From positions 124,001 to 188,000 of the forward strand of contig NZ_RSED01000007.1 in NCBI RefSeq assembly GCF_003933735.1: DNA of 64,000 nucleotides, given 5' to 3'. The stretch's first letter is position 1. Each line of letters opens with the position of its first letter. Both the position numbers and the translations under genes were made by a program. The notes beneath the pieces were generated by a model. That model had not been told where the DNA came from and made no database searches. It was given only the letters and a program-made list of their open reading frames with translations. This document shows, piece after piece, positions 40,822 through 49,246 of this stretch. Origin of the DNA: Aquabacterium soli. GTDB lineage: Bacteria; Pseudomonadota; Gammaproteobacteria; Burkholderiales; Burkholderiaceae_C.

Positions 40822-41574
40822 TCAGCCTCGCTTGAAGCGTTCCGACAAGGGCAGGCTCAGGAAGAGTTCCAGGTCAGACGGAATGCCCAGCCCGTACATG
40901 CCGTCGGCTTCTCTGCCTATGTTATGAATGCCGACCCGATGGCCTCGCCGGATCAGCGTGTTGTAAGCCGGAGCCACATAGAATTCGCCGTTGACGCGCT
41001 CATCGCGCTCAATCATGTCGAGTGCCGCCTGCACGAAATCCTGCCCATGCCGGAAATTGTAGATGCCTACGGTGGCCTCGTCAGAGATGACTTCCTTTTC
41101 GACCACCCGTGTGACATGTCGGTGAGCGTCCAGCGCCACGAACGACCACTTCGGGTCGTTGGCGGTCATGGTCATGATGAGTCCATCGAGTTCCTGCTCC
41201 GACATGACGTCGAGATAATCGTCGATCCTGCAGTCGATGTACTGGTCGCTGTTGGCGATCATCAGTGCCTGAGCATTGTCGATCAGATGCCGAGCTTTCA
41301 GAACCGTGCAGGCCGCACCTTCCGTGAGACCGTCGATTTCGATGATATCTCCGCCACCGGATATCCGAGGCAGGAAATCACGCAGGCCGTAGGCCTGGGC
41401 ATGGGCGGCTTGAACGATGAAGACGAAGCGATGAGGGCCGGAAGGCCGCAAATTCTGCACCACGGCTTCAATCATCGGAGTGCCGTGAACCTTGATCAGT
41501 GGCTTGGGATCCTTGTAACCAGCCTTAGTGAAGCGGCTTCCGGCTCCCGCCATGGGGATGACAATGTTGAGCAT
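40822..41574 (-). CDS. Sugar (or polyol) phosphate nucleotidyltransferase
   Basis: This 250-residue nucleotidyltransferase should activate a phosphorylated sugar or similar compound as an NDP derivative. The catalytic motifs are intact: GAGSRF (R14), YKDPKPLIK (K24), TEGAACTVL and the metal Asp110 in NSDQYIDC. The C-terminal VNGEFYVAPAYNTLIRRGH is typical of the CTP/UTP-type small transferases. The sugar and nucleotide are not fixed by sequence alone. The gene lies two bases from the GDPD-like gene and two from the WavE-like gene, inside the long - strand operon. Confidence 0.85.
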   Translation of the reverse strand: MLNIVIPMAGAGSRFTKAGYKDPKPLIKVHGTPMIEAVVQNLRPSGPHRFVFIVQAAHAQAYGLRDFLPRISGGGDIIEIDGLTEGAACTVLKARHLIDNAQALMIANSDQYIDCRIDDYLDVMSEQELDGLIMTMTANDPKWSFVALDAHRHVTRVVEKEVISDEATVGIYNFRHGQDFVQAALDMIERDERVNGEFYVAPAYNTLIRRGHRVGIHNIGREADGMYGLGIPSDLELFLSLPLSERFKRG

Positions 41575-41576
41575 GA

Positions 41577-42638
41577 TCAGGCAACGGCCCTCATGAAGTA
41601 ATAGAAAGTGGACAGGCCATCTGCCAGCATCTTATGGCAGTGCGTGAACCAGCCCTCCTCGGAGGTTGAGAAAATCAATGCCGCATGCTGCCGCATGGCG
41701 AAGCGGTGCTTCAGTAATCTTTCGTGAATTTTCTTTCGCCTTGCGAGGCGGGCCTCCAACTTCTCTCGCCAGGACAGTTCGGCCTGCGGATCACACCACT
41801 GCCGGTACTCGATGCGGTATAGAAGGTGTGAGTAGCAGTTGGCAGTGTCCTTGGCGATGGCGTAGGCCAGCGCGGCCTTCTTGGTGCGTATGCCGAAATC
41901 AGCCATGTCCAGGATCACGAAATTGTTGGCCATAAAGCGGCGGCTCTGTTCCGGGATGTCGCCATGGCAGTCGTGATAATGACGCATCGGGATGTCATGT
42001 CCGTGAAGCTTAAGGCTGTGCACGAAGAAGTGCTGCTCTGGAGCGAACTGTGGCAGGTAGAGGTCATGCTGGCGTTCGATCGGTATCTCGGCCAGGTGGT
42101 GCTCGGCCCAGTTCCAGTCCTTGCCTTCGATAAGCGGTACATCAAAATGCCTGATCAGGTCTTCGGTGAGCCCGAACAGGCTGATGTCGGAGGGATGGAA
42201 AGGAAAAGGGCGGGCAGCATCCGGAAAACGCGTGGAATAGTGCGGAATGACGAGCTTGCGGCGGTAGTGAACAAAGCGCTCGTCCCTTCGCTGGGTCGAA
42301 TCGAACGCGGTGAGGAAGCCGCTTCCGCTCAGTTCAAAGTCTGTGCGGATCTTCAACGCATGCGGGCGCGTGGCGCGGCGCAGGCCGGCCAATGTGGAAA
42401 CGAGTTGTCGATTGGTGTTATTGAGGACCTGGCCCTTTCGGTCGGCCGGCTGGGCACCCGGGTCGGCGCTGAAGATGCATTCATCAACAGGAAGGCCGGC
42501 TGGCACATTGCTGCCCTCCCAGGTGGACAGGATGAGTTCCGACTGGGGAAGCTGCTGACGGATACTCCGCACGCACGCGAGCACATCTGTCCCGAGCGCA
42601 CCCTGTATGACAACACTGATTTGATCGCTGGTGATCAT
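41577..42638 (-). CDS. WavE-family lipopolysaccharide synthesis protein, copy 2
   Basis: This 353-residue protein has the WavE pattern: ISVVIQGALGTDVLACVRSIR near the start, PHALKIRTDFELSGSGF (acidic site motif), HPSDISLFGLTEDLI, and WAEHHLAEIPIER in the second half. It resembles copy 1 (35854-36798) in plan but has an extra C-terminal basic helix region (REKLEARLARRKKIHERLLK). It is likely an LPS or surface-glycan glycosyltransferase. It is seven bases from the GT4 gene on one side and two from the nucleotidyltransferase on the other. Confidence 0.8.
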   Translation of the reverse strand: MITSDQISVVIQGALGTDVLACVRSIRQQLPQSELILSTWEGSNVPAGLPVDECIFSADPGAQPADRKGQVLNNTNRQLVSTLAGLRRATRPHALKIRTDFELSGSGFLTAFDSTQRRDERFVHYRRKLVIPHYSTRFPDAARPFPFHPSDISLFGLTEDLIRHFDVPLIEGKDWNWAEHHLAEIPIERQHDLYLPQFAPEQHFFVHSLKLHGHDIPMRHYHDCHGDIPEQSRRFMANNFVILDMADFGIRTKKAALAYAIAKDTANCYSHLLYRIEYRQWCDPQAELSWREKLEARLARRKKIHERLLKHRFAMRQHAALIFSTSEEGWFTHCHKMLADGLSTFYYFMRAVA

Positions 42639-42644
42639 GGATTC

Positions 42645-43829
42645 TCACGCCTGCAAGGTCTGCTGCACTGCAGGGCGCAGGATGTTGGGCCATAGTAAGG
42701 ACTGATGGCGAAGGACATCGGTTTGTATGGCGAAATCGGTGGGCCGTGCCAGCAACTCGGCCATCAGTGTGCGGAAGGCGGCCGGCTGGTCTTGCACGTG
42801 CACCTCTGGTGAGGACCGCCAGTCTTCGAAGCCTCTGAACGCATGGGAAGTGCCGAGCACCGGGCGTGCGCTGACAAGCGCCTCTGCCGTCTTAAGGTTT
42901 GTGCCACCGCCAGCCAGGATGGGGAGCAGCACCAGGCCAGCCTGGAGTAACGCTGCATCAAGCGTATCTGCATCAACCCTACCGTGGTGGACGAGGCGGC
43001 CCTCTGCCAGCCACCGTGCGTGGGCTGGGTGTGTCTTCAGGACGTCGGCGCACGAGCCGATGGTCTGGACGCTGCAACCTGCAGGCAAGTGGGTGAAGTC
43101 ATCGCCCAACATGCGCAGGAAGCCATTCACGTTAGGACCGTAATCCGTTCCCACGAAGAGTGCGTAGCGACCTTTGATCGCGCCAAACGGAGAGGGCGTG
43201 GGCTGCTGCGGCAATGCACGGCAACCATTAGGCACGACCAACACCCGGTTGGCTGCGTTTTCCAACTGGTGCGCGTCGTGCTCGGAGACTGCCCAAACCA
43301 GGTCGGCACATGCAGCTGCGCGCATTTCGATCTCGAAGATCTCTTGCTGCAGGCTGCGCGCTGCGCGATTCCAATGGCCTTGCTCGGTCACGACTGACTT
43401 GAACAGCGCGGATTCAATGTTGTGAGCGCTGTATACCAGCCGAGCACTGGAAAGTGAGGGGTGGTGCCGCATGGCGTGCATCAGTGCGACGTTCCAGGGA
43501 TGCTCCACATGCACGATTTGGTAGCTGCCCTCCAGGTGGGCTGCCAGTTGGTGCTGCAGCGCTCGGCTTCTGCTGGACGCCCAGTGCTGCCGGATCTGGC
43601 CCAGATGGCCCGGCTTGCCCACATGTTTGCGGCGGATGCGGTCGATCCACGGCAGCACGAGGTCCGCGGGGCGTCGTACGTCGCGCTGACGCGTGACCAC
43701 GCAGGAACGCACTACCTCGCATCCCGCAGCAAGGTAGGCCTGGGCAATGGCCTCGATTCTGATTTGCCCGCCAGCACGGGGCTCTTGCGGGATGTCAAAA
43801 GGGCAGATTTGCAGGACGCGGACTGCCAT
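42645..43829 (-). CDS. GT4-type glycosyltransferase
   Basis: This 394-residue GT-B enzyme begins VRVLQICPFDIPQEPRAGGQIRIEA. It has the acceptor-domain motif HVEHPWNVALM, the hinge NRVLVVPNGC, YALFVGTDYGPNVNGF and the nucleotide-site segment ILAGGGTNLKTAEALVSARPVLGTS. The last stretch carries the glycine-rich and acidic residues of the family (a variant of EX7E). It likely adds a sugar in LPS core or surface-glycan assembly. It lies 3-7 bases from its neighbours, between hldD and the WavE-like gene. Confidence 0.82.
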   Translation of the reverse strand: MAVRVLQICPFDIPQEPRAGGQIRIEAIAQAYLAAGCEVVRSCVVTRQRDVRRPADLVLPWIDRIRRKHVGKPGHLGQIRQHWASSRSRALQHQLAAHLEGSYQIVHVEHPWNVALMHAMRHHPSLSSARLVYSAHNIESALFKSVVTEQGHWNRAARSLQQEIFEIEMRAAACADLVWAVSEHDAHQLENAANRVLVVPNGCRALPQQPTPSPFGAIKGRYALFVGTDYGPNVNGFLRMLGDDFTHLPAGCSVQTIGSCADVLKTHPAHARWLAEGRLVHHGRVDADTLDAALLQAGLVLLPILAGGGTNLKTAEALVSARPVLGTSHAFRGFEDWRSSPEVHVQDQPAAFRTLMAELLARPTDFAIQTDVLRHQSLLWPNILRPAVQQTLQA

Positions 43830-43832
43830 GTG

Positions 43833-44813
43833 TCACCGAAATGGATCGCTCGTCTGCAGATGGTGTTGAACGTAATCCGCCACGCCTTCTTCCATGGAAT
43901 GAAAAGCCTTGTTGAAGCCTGCGCAGCGCAGCTTGTCCATGCGCGCTTCGGTGAAGTATTGATAGTTGGGGCGGATGCTTTCCGGCATGTCGACGAACTC
44001 GACTTGGACAGGCTGGTTCAGGGCGCTGCCAATGGCGTGCATCAAGTCTGCAAAAGAGCGGGCCTGGCCGGTGCCCAGATTGAAAAGGCCGCTGACATGT
44101 TGATTTTCTTGCAGCCAAGTCATCACAGCGGTGCAGTCCTTGACATAGACAAAATCCCGCAATTGTCCCCCGTCGGGGCATCCCTGCTTGTAAGACTTGA
44201 AGAGCCGCACGGGCTCACCCCGGGCGATGACTCCCGTGTTCTTGGCCACAAGGCTGCGCATGTCAGCTTTGTGGTATTCGTTGGGGCCGTACACATTGAA
44301 GAACTTGAGGCCGGCCCATTGAGGCGGCGCCTTGCCTTCGGCAGCCCTTTCGATGGCCCACTTGTCGAACTGGTGCTTGGACCACCCGTACAGGTTCAGA
44401 GGTGCCAGACGGTCCAGTTCAGCAGTCTCCTGTCCATCGTCGAACCCTTGCTGACCATCACCGTAGGTGGCCGCCGATGACGCGTAGATGAAAGGCGTGC
44501 CGGTGTTGGCGCACCATTGCCACCAGGCCATCGATGCACGCAGGTTGACTTCGAGGATTTTATCACCGTCGGTGGATGTGGTCGACGAGTCGGCCCCCAT
44601 ATGGAAAACTGCGTCCGCCTGGGCCAGCGTGGGCAGCAATTCATGCAGTTTGCGGTAATCGATCAGGTCCAGAAAGCGCCTTTTGGCGATGTTCTTCCAC
44701 TTGCCTTGGGTGCCCAGGTCGTCCACGAGAAGCAGGTCAGTCCGCCCTTGTTGGTTGAGGTCGGCGGCAAGATTGGAGCCGATGAAGCCGGTGGCGCCTG
44801 TGATGATGATCAT
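43833..44813 (-). CDS. hldD: ADP-L-glycero-D-manno-heptose 6-epimerase
   Basis: HldD converts ADP-D-glycero-D-manno-heptose to the L-glycero form, the last step of nucleotide heptose synthesis. The 326 residues start at ATG 44813 (MIIITGATGFIGSNL, with the NAD-binding GxxGxxG at 6-12). The SDR-extended catalytic pair YGWSKHQFD (YxxxK) is present, preceded by IYASSAATYGDG. NVYGPNEYHKADMRS is a typical HldD segment. An earlier in-frame start would add 11 residues. It sits between the msbA-like gene and a glycosyltransferase, and works with gmhA and the kinase/adenylyltransferase genes downstream of the divergent promoter. Confidence 0.95.
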   Translation of the reverse strand: MIIITGATGFIGSNLAADLNQQGRTDLLLVDDLGTQGKWKNIAKRRFLDLIDYRKLHELLPTLAQADAVFHMGADSSTTSTDGDKILEVNLRASMAWWQWCANTGTPFIYASSAATYGDGQQGFDDGQETAELDRLAPLNLYGWSKHQFDKWAIERAAEGKAPPQWAGLKFFNVYGPNEYHKADMRSLVAKNTGVIARGEPVRLFKSYKQGCPDGGQLRDFVYVKDCTAVMTWLQENQHVSGLFNLGTGQARSFADLMHAIGSALNQPVQVEFVDMPESIRPNYQYFTEARMDKLRCAGFNKAFHSMEEGVADYVQHHLQTSDPFR

Positions 44814-44858
44814 GATGTTTTGTATCGCCGGGGGAGGGGCGGGCAATGCGGGGGACGC

Positions 44859-46589
44859 TTAGTCTGCTGCTTGGATGCGCACCATACCGGCGTACAGGCC
44901 ATTCTGTGCGACCAGTTCCGCGTGGGTGCCGCGTTCAACGATGCGCCCTTCCGACATGACACAGATCAAATCCGCGTTCTTGATGGTGCTGAGGCGGTGG
45001 GCAATCAGGATCAGCGTCTTGGCGTGACGCAGATCTTCGATTGAGCGTTGCACGATGGACTCGGACTCGGAGTCAAGTGCTGATGTGGCTTCATCAAAAA
45101 TCCAGATGGCTGCATTGCGGTAAAGCGCCCGGGCGATGGCCAGACGTTGGCGCTGTCCTCCGGACAGCTTGCTGCCATTGGTGCCGATGTTGGCATCCAT
45201 GCCTTCAGGCAGGCTGCTGATGTGCGGCCAAAGATTGGCAGCCTTCAGGCATCTCTCGACCTTGTCACGGTTGACGCCTTCGGGGCTGGCGTACGCCACA
45301 TTGCTGGCAATGCTCCCGTCGAACAGCACGATGTCCTGGGAGACCACAGCGAAGTGCCTGCGCAAGGCCGCCAGTTTCAGCGATTCGATTGGCGTGCCGT
45401 CTAGTCGGATCTCACCTTTGCTGGTATGTGCGAAGCGCAGAACGCTGTTGATCACCGTGCTCTTACCCGCGCCGGAAGATCCCACCAGCGCGACGGTCTT
45501 GCCGGCAGGGATGTGCAGGTCGAAGCCTTGAAGGGCAGGGTATGGGGCACCTTCGTATTCCACCCAGACTTTATCGAACACGATGTCGCCCTTGCTGTGC
45601 GGCATGTCCTGCGTGCCATCGTCTGGCTCCGGCGGGGTATTCATCAACTCAAAGGCGCCTCGAGCGGTGATGAGTGCGCCGCTGATGGGCTGGTAGATGT
45701 CCGTGAGATGACGCATCGGCGAGATGGTCATCAGCAAGGCGGTTACGAAGGAGACAAATTCTCCGACTGTAGAAGAGCCCTTGCTGGCCTGCCACAACGC
45801 TAAGGTGATGATGATGGACACGCCGATGGCTGCGACGACCTGGCTGATCGGTGTGACCAGCGATGTGGTGGCCACCTGTTTCATCATCATGCGACGGTGG
45901 ACGTAGGCTTCGTCGTCGAATCGTTGCAATTCGAAGTCGGCGGCATCGAAGGTGCGGACCACGCGCCAAGCCCGGGCATTGTCGTCCACCGTGCCGACGA
46001 GTCGCTGCTGCGACTCATACTGGGCGGCCCCGACCTTGTTGACGCGCCTCTGCACCAGCTTGATTGTCAGCCCCAGCAGCGGCAGAGTCATGAAGGTGAT
46101 CAGTGTGAGTTGCCAGTTCAAGTAAACGAGGTAGCAGACCAGGAAGAACAGTGTCGTGGCGTCCTTGATGACGGAGATGAGCGAGCTGCCCAGGATCTGG
46201 GATGCCATCTGGGGGTCATTGATGACCTTCGTGACCGCGATGCCAGGACTGATGTTCGTGAAGAGCTTGGCATCGGCTTTCACCACCGCTCGCATCAGAT
46301 GACGACGAAGATCAAGGACGACCGAGGTGATGGCCGAGGTCATCACGTATGTGCCCGAGAAGTTGAAAGTTCCTCGGATGGCGAACAGGCCGATAATGAT
46401 GATGGGCACGATCCACAAAGGGTATCTCATGCCCTCCTGGAAGCCCGAGTCGATCAGCTTTTTGAACAGTGCCGGGATGGCAGGCTCCACGGCTGCGCCC
46501 AGGATGAAGAACAGGAGAGACGCACCAAACATGCGCCAGTGGGGGCGCGCATAGTCGAGCAGGCGTTTGGCGGTATCAGAGAGCTGCAT
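44859..46589 (-). CDS. MsbA-like lipid A / lipid-linked glycan ABC exporter
   Basis: This 576-residue half-transporter has six membrane segments in its first half and an ATPase domain in the second. MsbA flips lipid A-core at the inner membrane. Walker A GSSGAGKST, signature LSGGQRQRLAIARALY and Walker B IWIFDEATSALDSESE, plus the H-loop in IAHRLSTI, are intact. Length and topology match MsbA and related lipid exporters. Its position in an LPS operon between GT9 and hldD supports lipid A-core export, but a glycan exporter cannot be excluded. Its start overlaps the GT9 stop by 14 bases. Confidence 0.88.
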   Translation of the reverse strand: MQLSDTAKRLLDYARPHWRMFGASLLFFILGAAVEPAIPALFKKLIDSGFQEGMRYPLWIVPIIIIGLFAIRGTFNFSGTYVMTSAITSVVLDLRRHLMRAVVKADAKLFTNISPGIAVTKVINDPQMASQILGSSLISVIKDATTLFFLVCYLVYLNWQLTLITFMTLPLLGLTIKLVQRRVNKVGAAQYESQQRLVGTVDDNARAWRVVRTFDAADFELQRFDDEAYVHRRMMMKQVATTSLVTPISQVVAAIGVSIIITLALWQASKGSSTVGEFVSFVTALLMTISPMRHLTDIYQPISGALITARGAFELMNTPPEPDDGTQDMPHSKGDIVFDKVWVEYEGAPYPALQGFDLHIPAGKTVALVGSSGAGKSTVINSVLRFAHTSKGEIRLDGTPIESLKLAALRRHFAVVSQDIVLFDGSIASNVAYASPEGVNRDKVERCLKAANLWPHISSLPEGMDANIGTNGSKLSGGQRQRLAIARALYRNAAIWIFDEATSALDSESESIVQRSIEDLRHAKTLILIAHRLSTIKNADLICVMSEGRIVERGTHAELVAQNGLYAGMVRIQAAD

Positions 46590-47607
46590 GGGCCGGGGAG
46601 CGGTGTTGAATCAGGAGGCCGTGGACTCGGTCGACGTCGATGTCTGACAACTGTCTGGCACGGATGTTATGCATGTTCTCCGGGTCTTGGTTCAGCCATG
46701 GGCGCGACCCGATGATGACGTAGCTGGGTCGTCCTACAGCGGCTGCAACGTTGACCATGCCGGTGTCATTGCCGACGCAGGCGTCTGCCACCCGAAGCGC
46801 TGCTGCGCTGCCCAGGACAGGCGCATCTGTGACCGAGGCCAGGCCGTGGCGGCAGTTGTCGGGGACGGCTTGTTCTATCTCGCGGGCAAGTTCGACCTCT
46901 GCAGGCCCACCGATCAGCAGCACGCCGCACCCCTCGTGGATCAGCCTGGCAGCCAAGGCGGCGAACTTGTCCACGCCCCATTGCTTGTGAGGCTCGCTAG
47001 TGCCGATGGCAAAGCTGTACAAGGGACGGGGCAATGCGGCGAGTCGCTTCTCCATGAGCACGATCTGCTCTGCTGGTGGCGTCAGCTGTGGTACCACAGG
47101 CGCCGTACAGAAGCCGTGGGCCACCATGAAGGCGCTGGCTTCGGGATAGACGGCCAGCGCGTCACCGCGATAGGCCTTGATGTAGGGGCCCTTGTTCAGG
47201 AAGATGCGCTGCAGCCATCGGTAGCCGAACCCCATGCGCACTGGAATGCCGCTTAGCCAGGCGACCAGTCCTCGGCTCGGCCTGCCTGAGAACAGGATGA
47301 TGCGATCGAAGTGGCCTTGCCTGAGTTGCTGCGCCATCCGCCACATCCCCTTCAGGCCGGCATGGGCACCACGGCGCTTTTCTCCCCGTCGAGGGCGGTG
47401 ATCGTGCTCGATCACGGCTTCAATCCATGCTTCGTGGCCGATGAAGGCCCTCGTCAGCGTGGAGGGCTGTGCGACCACGGTCACCTTGCCACCCTGGCTG
47501 GTTTCCGCCACCCGCTTGAAGTACTGGACGTGCCAGATCAGGTCGCCAATACCGGCGTACTGCAGCATGACCACGGTGCGGGGCCGGTTGTCGTTGGGAG
47601 CGGACAT
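46576..47607 (-). CDS. GT9 heptosyltransferase-type glycosyltransferase
   Basis: This 343-residue GT9 enzyme resembles LPS heptosyltransferases of the WaaC/F/Q group. RTVVMLQYAGIGDLIWHVQYFK is the N-terminal strand with the GDL motif. SFAIGTSEPHKQWGVDKFAALA carries the K-W motif of the nucleotide-sugar site, and CVGNDTGMVNVAAAVGRPSYV is the D-TG-HxAA-like segment with H replaced by N. It is the first gene of the long - strand operon and lies divergent from gmhA across the 113-base promoter gap. Confidence 0.85.
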   Translation of the reverse strand: MSAPNDNRPRTVVMLQYAGIGDLIWHVQYFKRVAETSQGGKVTVVAQPSTLTRAFIGHEAWIEAVIEHDHRPRRGEKRRGAHAGLKGMWRMAQQLRQGHFDRIILFSGRPSRGLVAWLSGIPVRMGFGYRWLQRIFLNKGPYIKAYRGDALAVYPEASAFMVAHGFCTAPVVPQLTPPAEQIVLMEKRLAALPRPLYSFAIGTSEPHKQWGVDKFAALAARLIHEGCGVLLIGGPAEVELAREIEQAVPDNCRHGLASVTDAPVLGSAAALRVADACVGNDTGMVNVAAAVGRPSYVIIGSRPWLNQDPENMHNIRARQLSDIDVDRVHGLLIQHRSPAHAAL

Positions 47608-47720
47608 GAAGGGGCTGGCGTCAGAGGGAAAGCAAACCGCTATTTTGCCTCTATCTGCCTGGACGTACAGTGGTGAGCGTTTGGCGCGACAATACGCGAA
47701 TCGCGACCTCTACTTGTGTC

Positions 47721-48290
47721 ATGAGTGAACTTTTCTTGAAAAATGTGGCTGACCAAGTGGTCGTGCTGCAGTCGTTGCCCGTGTTGGCAGGCGTGGTCGA
47801 TGACGCCGCGCAACGTCTGGCAACCGCCCTGGCGTCGGGCGGCAAGGCCATGTTCTGCGGAAATGGCGGATCTGCCGCCGACAGCCAGCATCTGGCCGCA
47901 GAGCTGACCGGCCGGTTCATCAAGGACAGACCGCCTCTGGCTGCGCTGGCCTTGTCGACAGATACCTCGGCACTGACCTGCATCGGAAACGATTACAGCT
48001 TTGACGAGGTGTTCGCGAGGCAGGTCCGTGGCCTGGGACGAGCAGGCGACGTATTGGTCGGCATTTCGACTTCTGGCAACTCACGCAATGTGATCCGTGC
48101 CATTGAGGAAGCCAAGGGCTTGGGCGTGACCGTGATCGGCCTGCTGGGGCGCGATGGCGGCGCGATCCGTGCCATGTGCGATGTGGCCATCGTCGTCCCC
48201 AGTGAGGTCACTGCGCGCATACAGGAGTCCCACATCTTGATCGGGCACACCTTGTGCGGGCTGATCGAAGAGCGGCTTGGACTGTGCTGA
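47721..48290 (+). CDS. gmhA: Sedoheptulose-7-phosphate isomerase GmhA
   Basis: GmhA makes D-glycero-D-manno-heptose 7-phosphate from sedoheptulose 7-phosphate, the first step to ADP-heptose. The 189 residues contain the SIS motif [19 protein letters not shown] (about 44-62) and [15 protein letters not shown]. The final [22 protein letters not shown] includes the conserved glutamate and histidine. I chose ATG 47721 (MSELFLKN); earlier starts would lie in the promoter gap. It is the first gene of the + strand heptose set, divergent from the long LPS operon. Confidence 0.94.
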   Translation: MSELFLKNVADQVVVLQSLPVLAGVVDDAAQRLATALASGGKAMFCGNGGSAADSQHLAAELTGRFIKDRPPLAALALSTDTSALTCIGNDYSFDEVFARQVRGLGRAGDVLVGISTSGNSRNVIRAIEEAKGLGVTVIGLLGRDGGAIRAMCDVAIVVPSEVTARIQESHILIGHTLCGLIEERLGLC

Positions 48291-48301
48291 GAGCCGAAGC
48301 C

Positions 48302-49246
48302 ATGAGTCAAGCTGTTGTGCCTTCGCGGGATGATCTGGCCAGACGCCGTGTGTTGGTCGTGGGCGATGTCATGCTGGACCGTTACTGGTTTGGAGCGGTG
48401 GAGCGGATCTCACCCGAAGCGCCCGTGCCGGTGGTACGTGTGAACTCCGAACAGGAGCGGGTTGGTGGCGCCGCGAATGTGGCCTTGAATATCAAGACCG
48501 TGGGAGGGCAGGTGACTCTGCTGAGCATGGTCGGTGCCGATGAGCCGGCACGTCGCCTCCAGAGCTTACTGGCCCAGCACGGGGTAAAGGCGGTCCTGGG
48601 TCAGGATCCATCATTGCAGACGATCGTCAAACTGCGGGTGATTGGCCGAAATCAGCAACTGCTTCGGGTGGATTTTGAACGGGAGCCCATGCATGAGGTG
48701 CTGGCTCAGATGCTGGATGACTTCGCCCGTGAGATGCCTGCTCACGATGCCATCGTTTTCTCGGATTATGGCAAGGGCGGGCTGGCGCACATTCCCAGGA
48801 TGATCAGGATGGCGCGCGCCGCTGGGAAGCCGGTGCTCGTTGATCCCAAGGGCAGTGATTACGCCCGGTATACGGGTGCTTCGATGATCACGCCCAACCG
48901 TGCAGAGCTCATGCAGGTGGTTGGAGCCTGGCATACCGAGGAGGAACTGCAGGCCAAGGTAGAGCAGTTGCGCCAGAAGCTCGAACTGGATGCACTGCTG
49001 CTCACGCGCTCCGAAGAAGGTATGTCCTTGTTTGAGGACGGCAAGCGGTCGAACGTGGAGGCGCAGGCCCGCGAGGTTGCCGACGTTACCGGTGCGGGCG
49101 ATACCGTCATAGCAACCATGTCCCTGATGCTGGCCTGTGGTTTGGCGCCTGCTGATGCAATGGTCCACGCCAATCGTGCTGGCGGTCTGGTCGTCGAAAA
49201 ATTCGGTACGGCCACCGTGAGCTACGAGGAGTTGTTTACGCCATGA
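48302..49246 (+). CDS. D-glycero-beta-D-manno-heptose-7-phosphate kinase (HldE1/RfaE1)
   Basis: This 314-residue PfkB/ribokinase-family enzyme phosphorylates heptose 7-phosphate at C1. RRVLVVGDVMLDRYWFG opens the protein. SEEQERVGGAANVALN-type and GAANVALNIKT segments follow, and the catalytic motif DVTGAGDTVIATMSLML is near the C-terminus. No adenylyltransferase domain is attached; that activity is in the next gene. It starts at ATG 48302, 11 bases after gmhA. Its stop overlaps the next ATG by four bases. Confidence 0.92.
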   Translation: MSQAVVPSRDDLARRRVLVVGDVMLDRYWFGAVERISPEAPVPVVRVNSEQERVGGAANVALNIKTVGGQVTLLSMVGADEPARRLQSLLAQHGVKAVLGQDPSLQTIVKLRVIGRNQQLLRVDFEREPMHEVLAQMLDDFAREMPAHDAIVFSDYGKGGLAHIPRMIRMARAAGKPVLVDPKGSDYARYTGASMITPNRAELMQVVGAWHTEEELQAKVEQLRQKLELDALLLTRSEEGMSLFEDGKRSNVEAQAREVADVTGAGDTVIATMSLMLACGLAPADAMVHANRAGGLVVEKFGTATVSYEELFTP

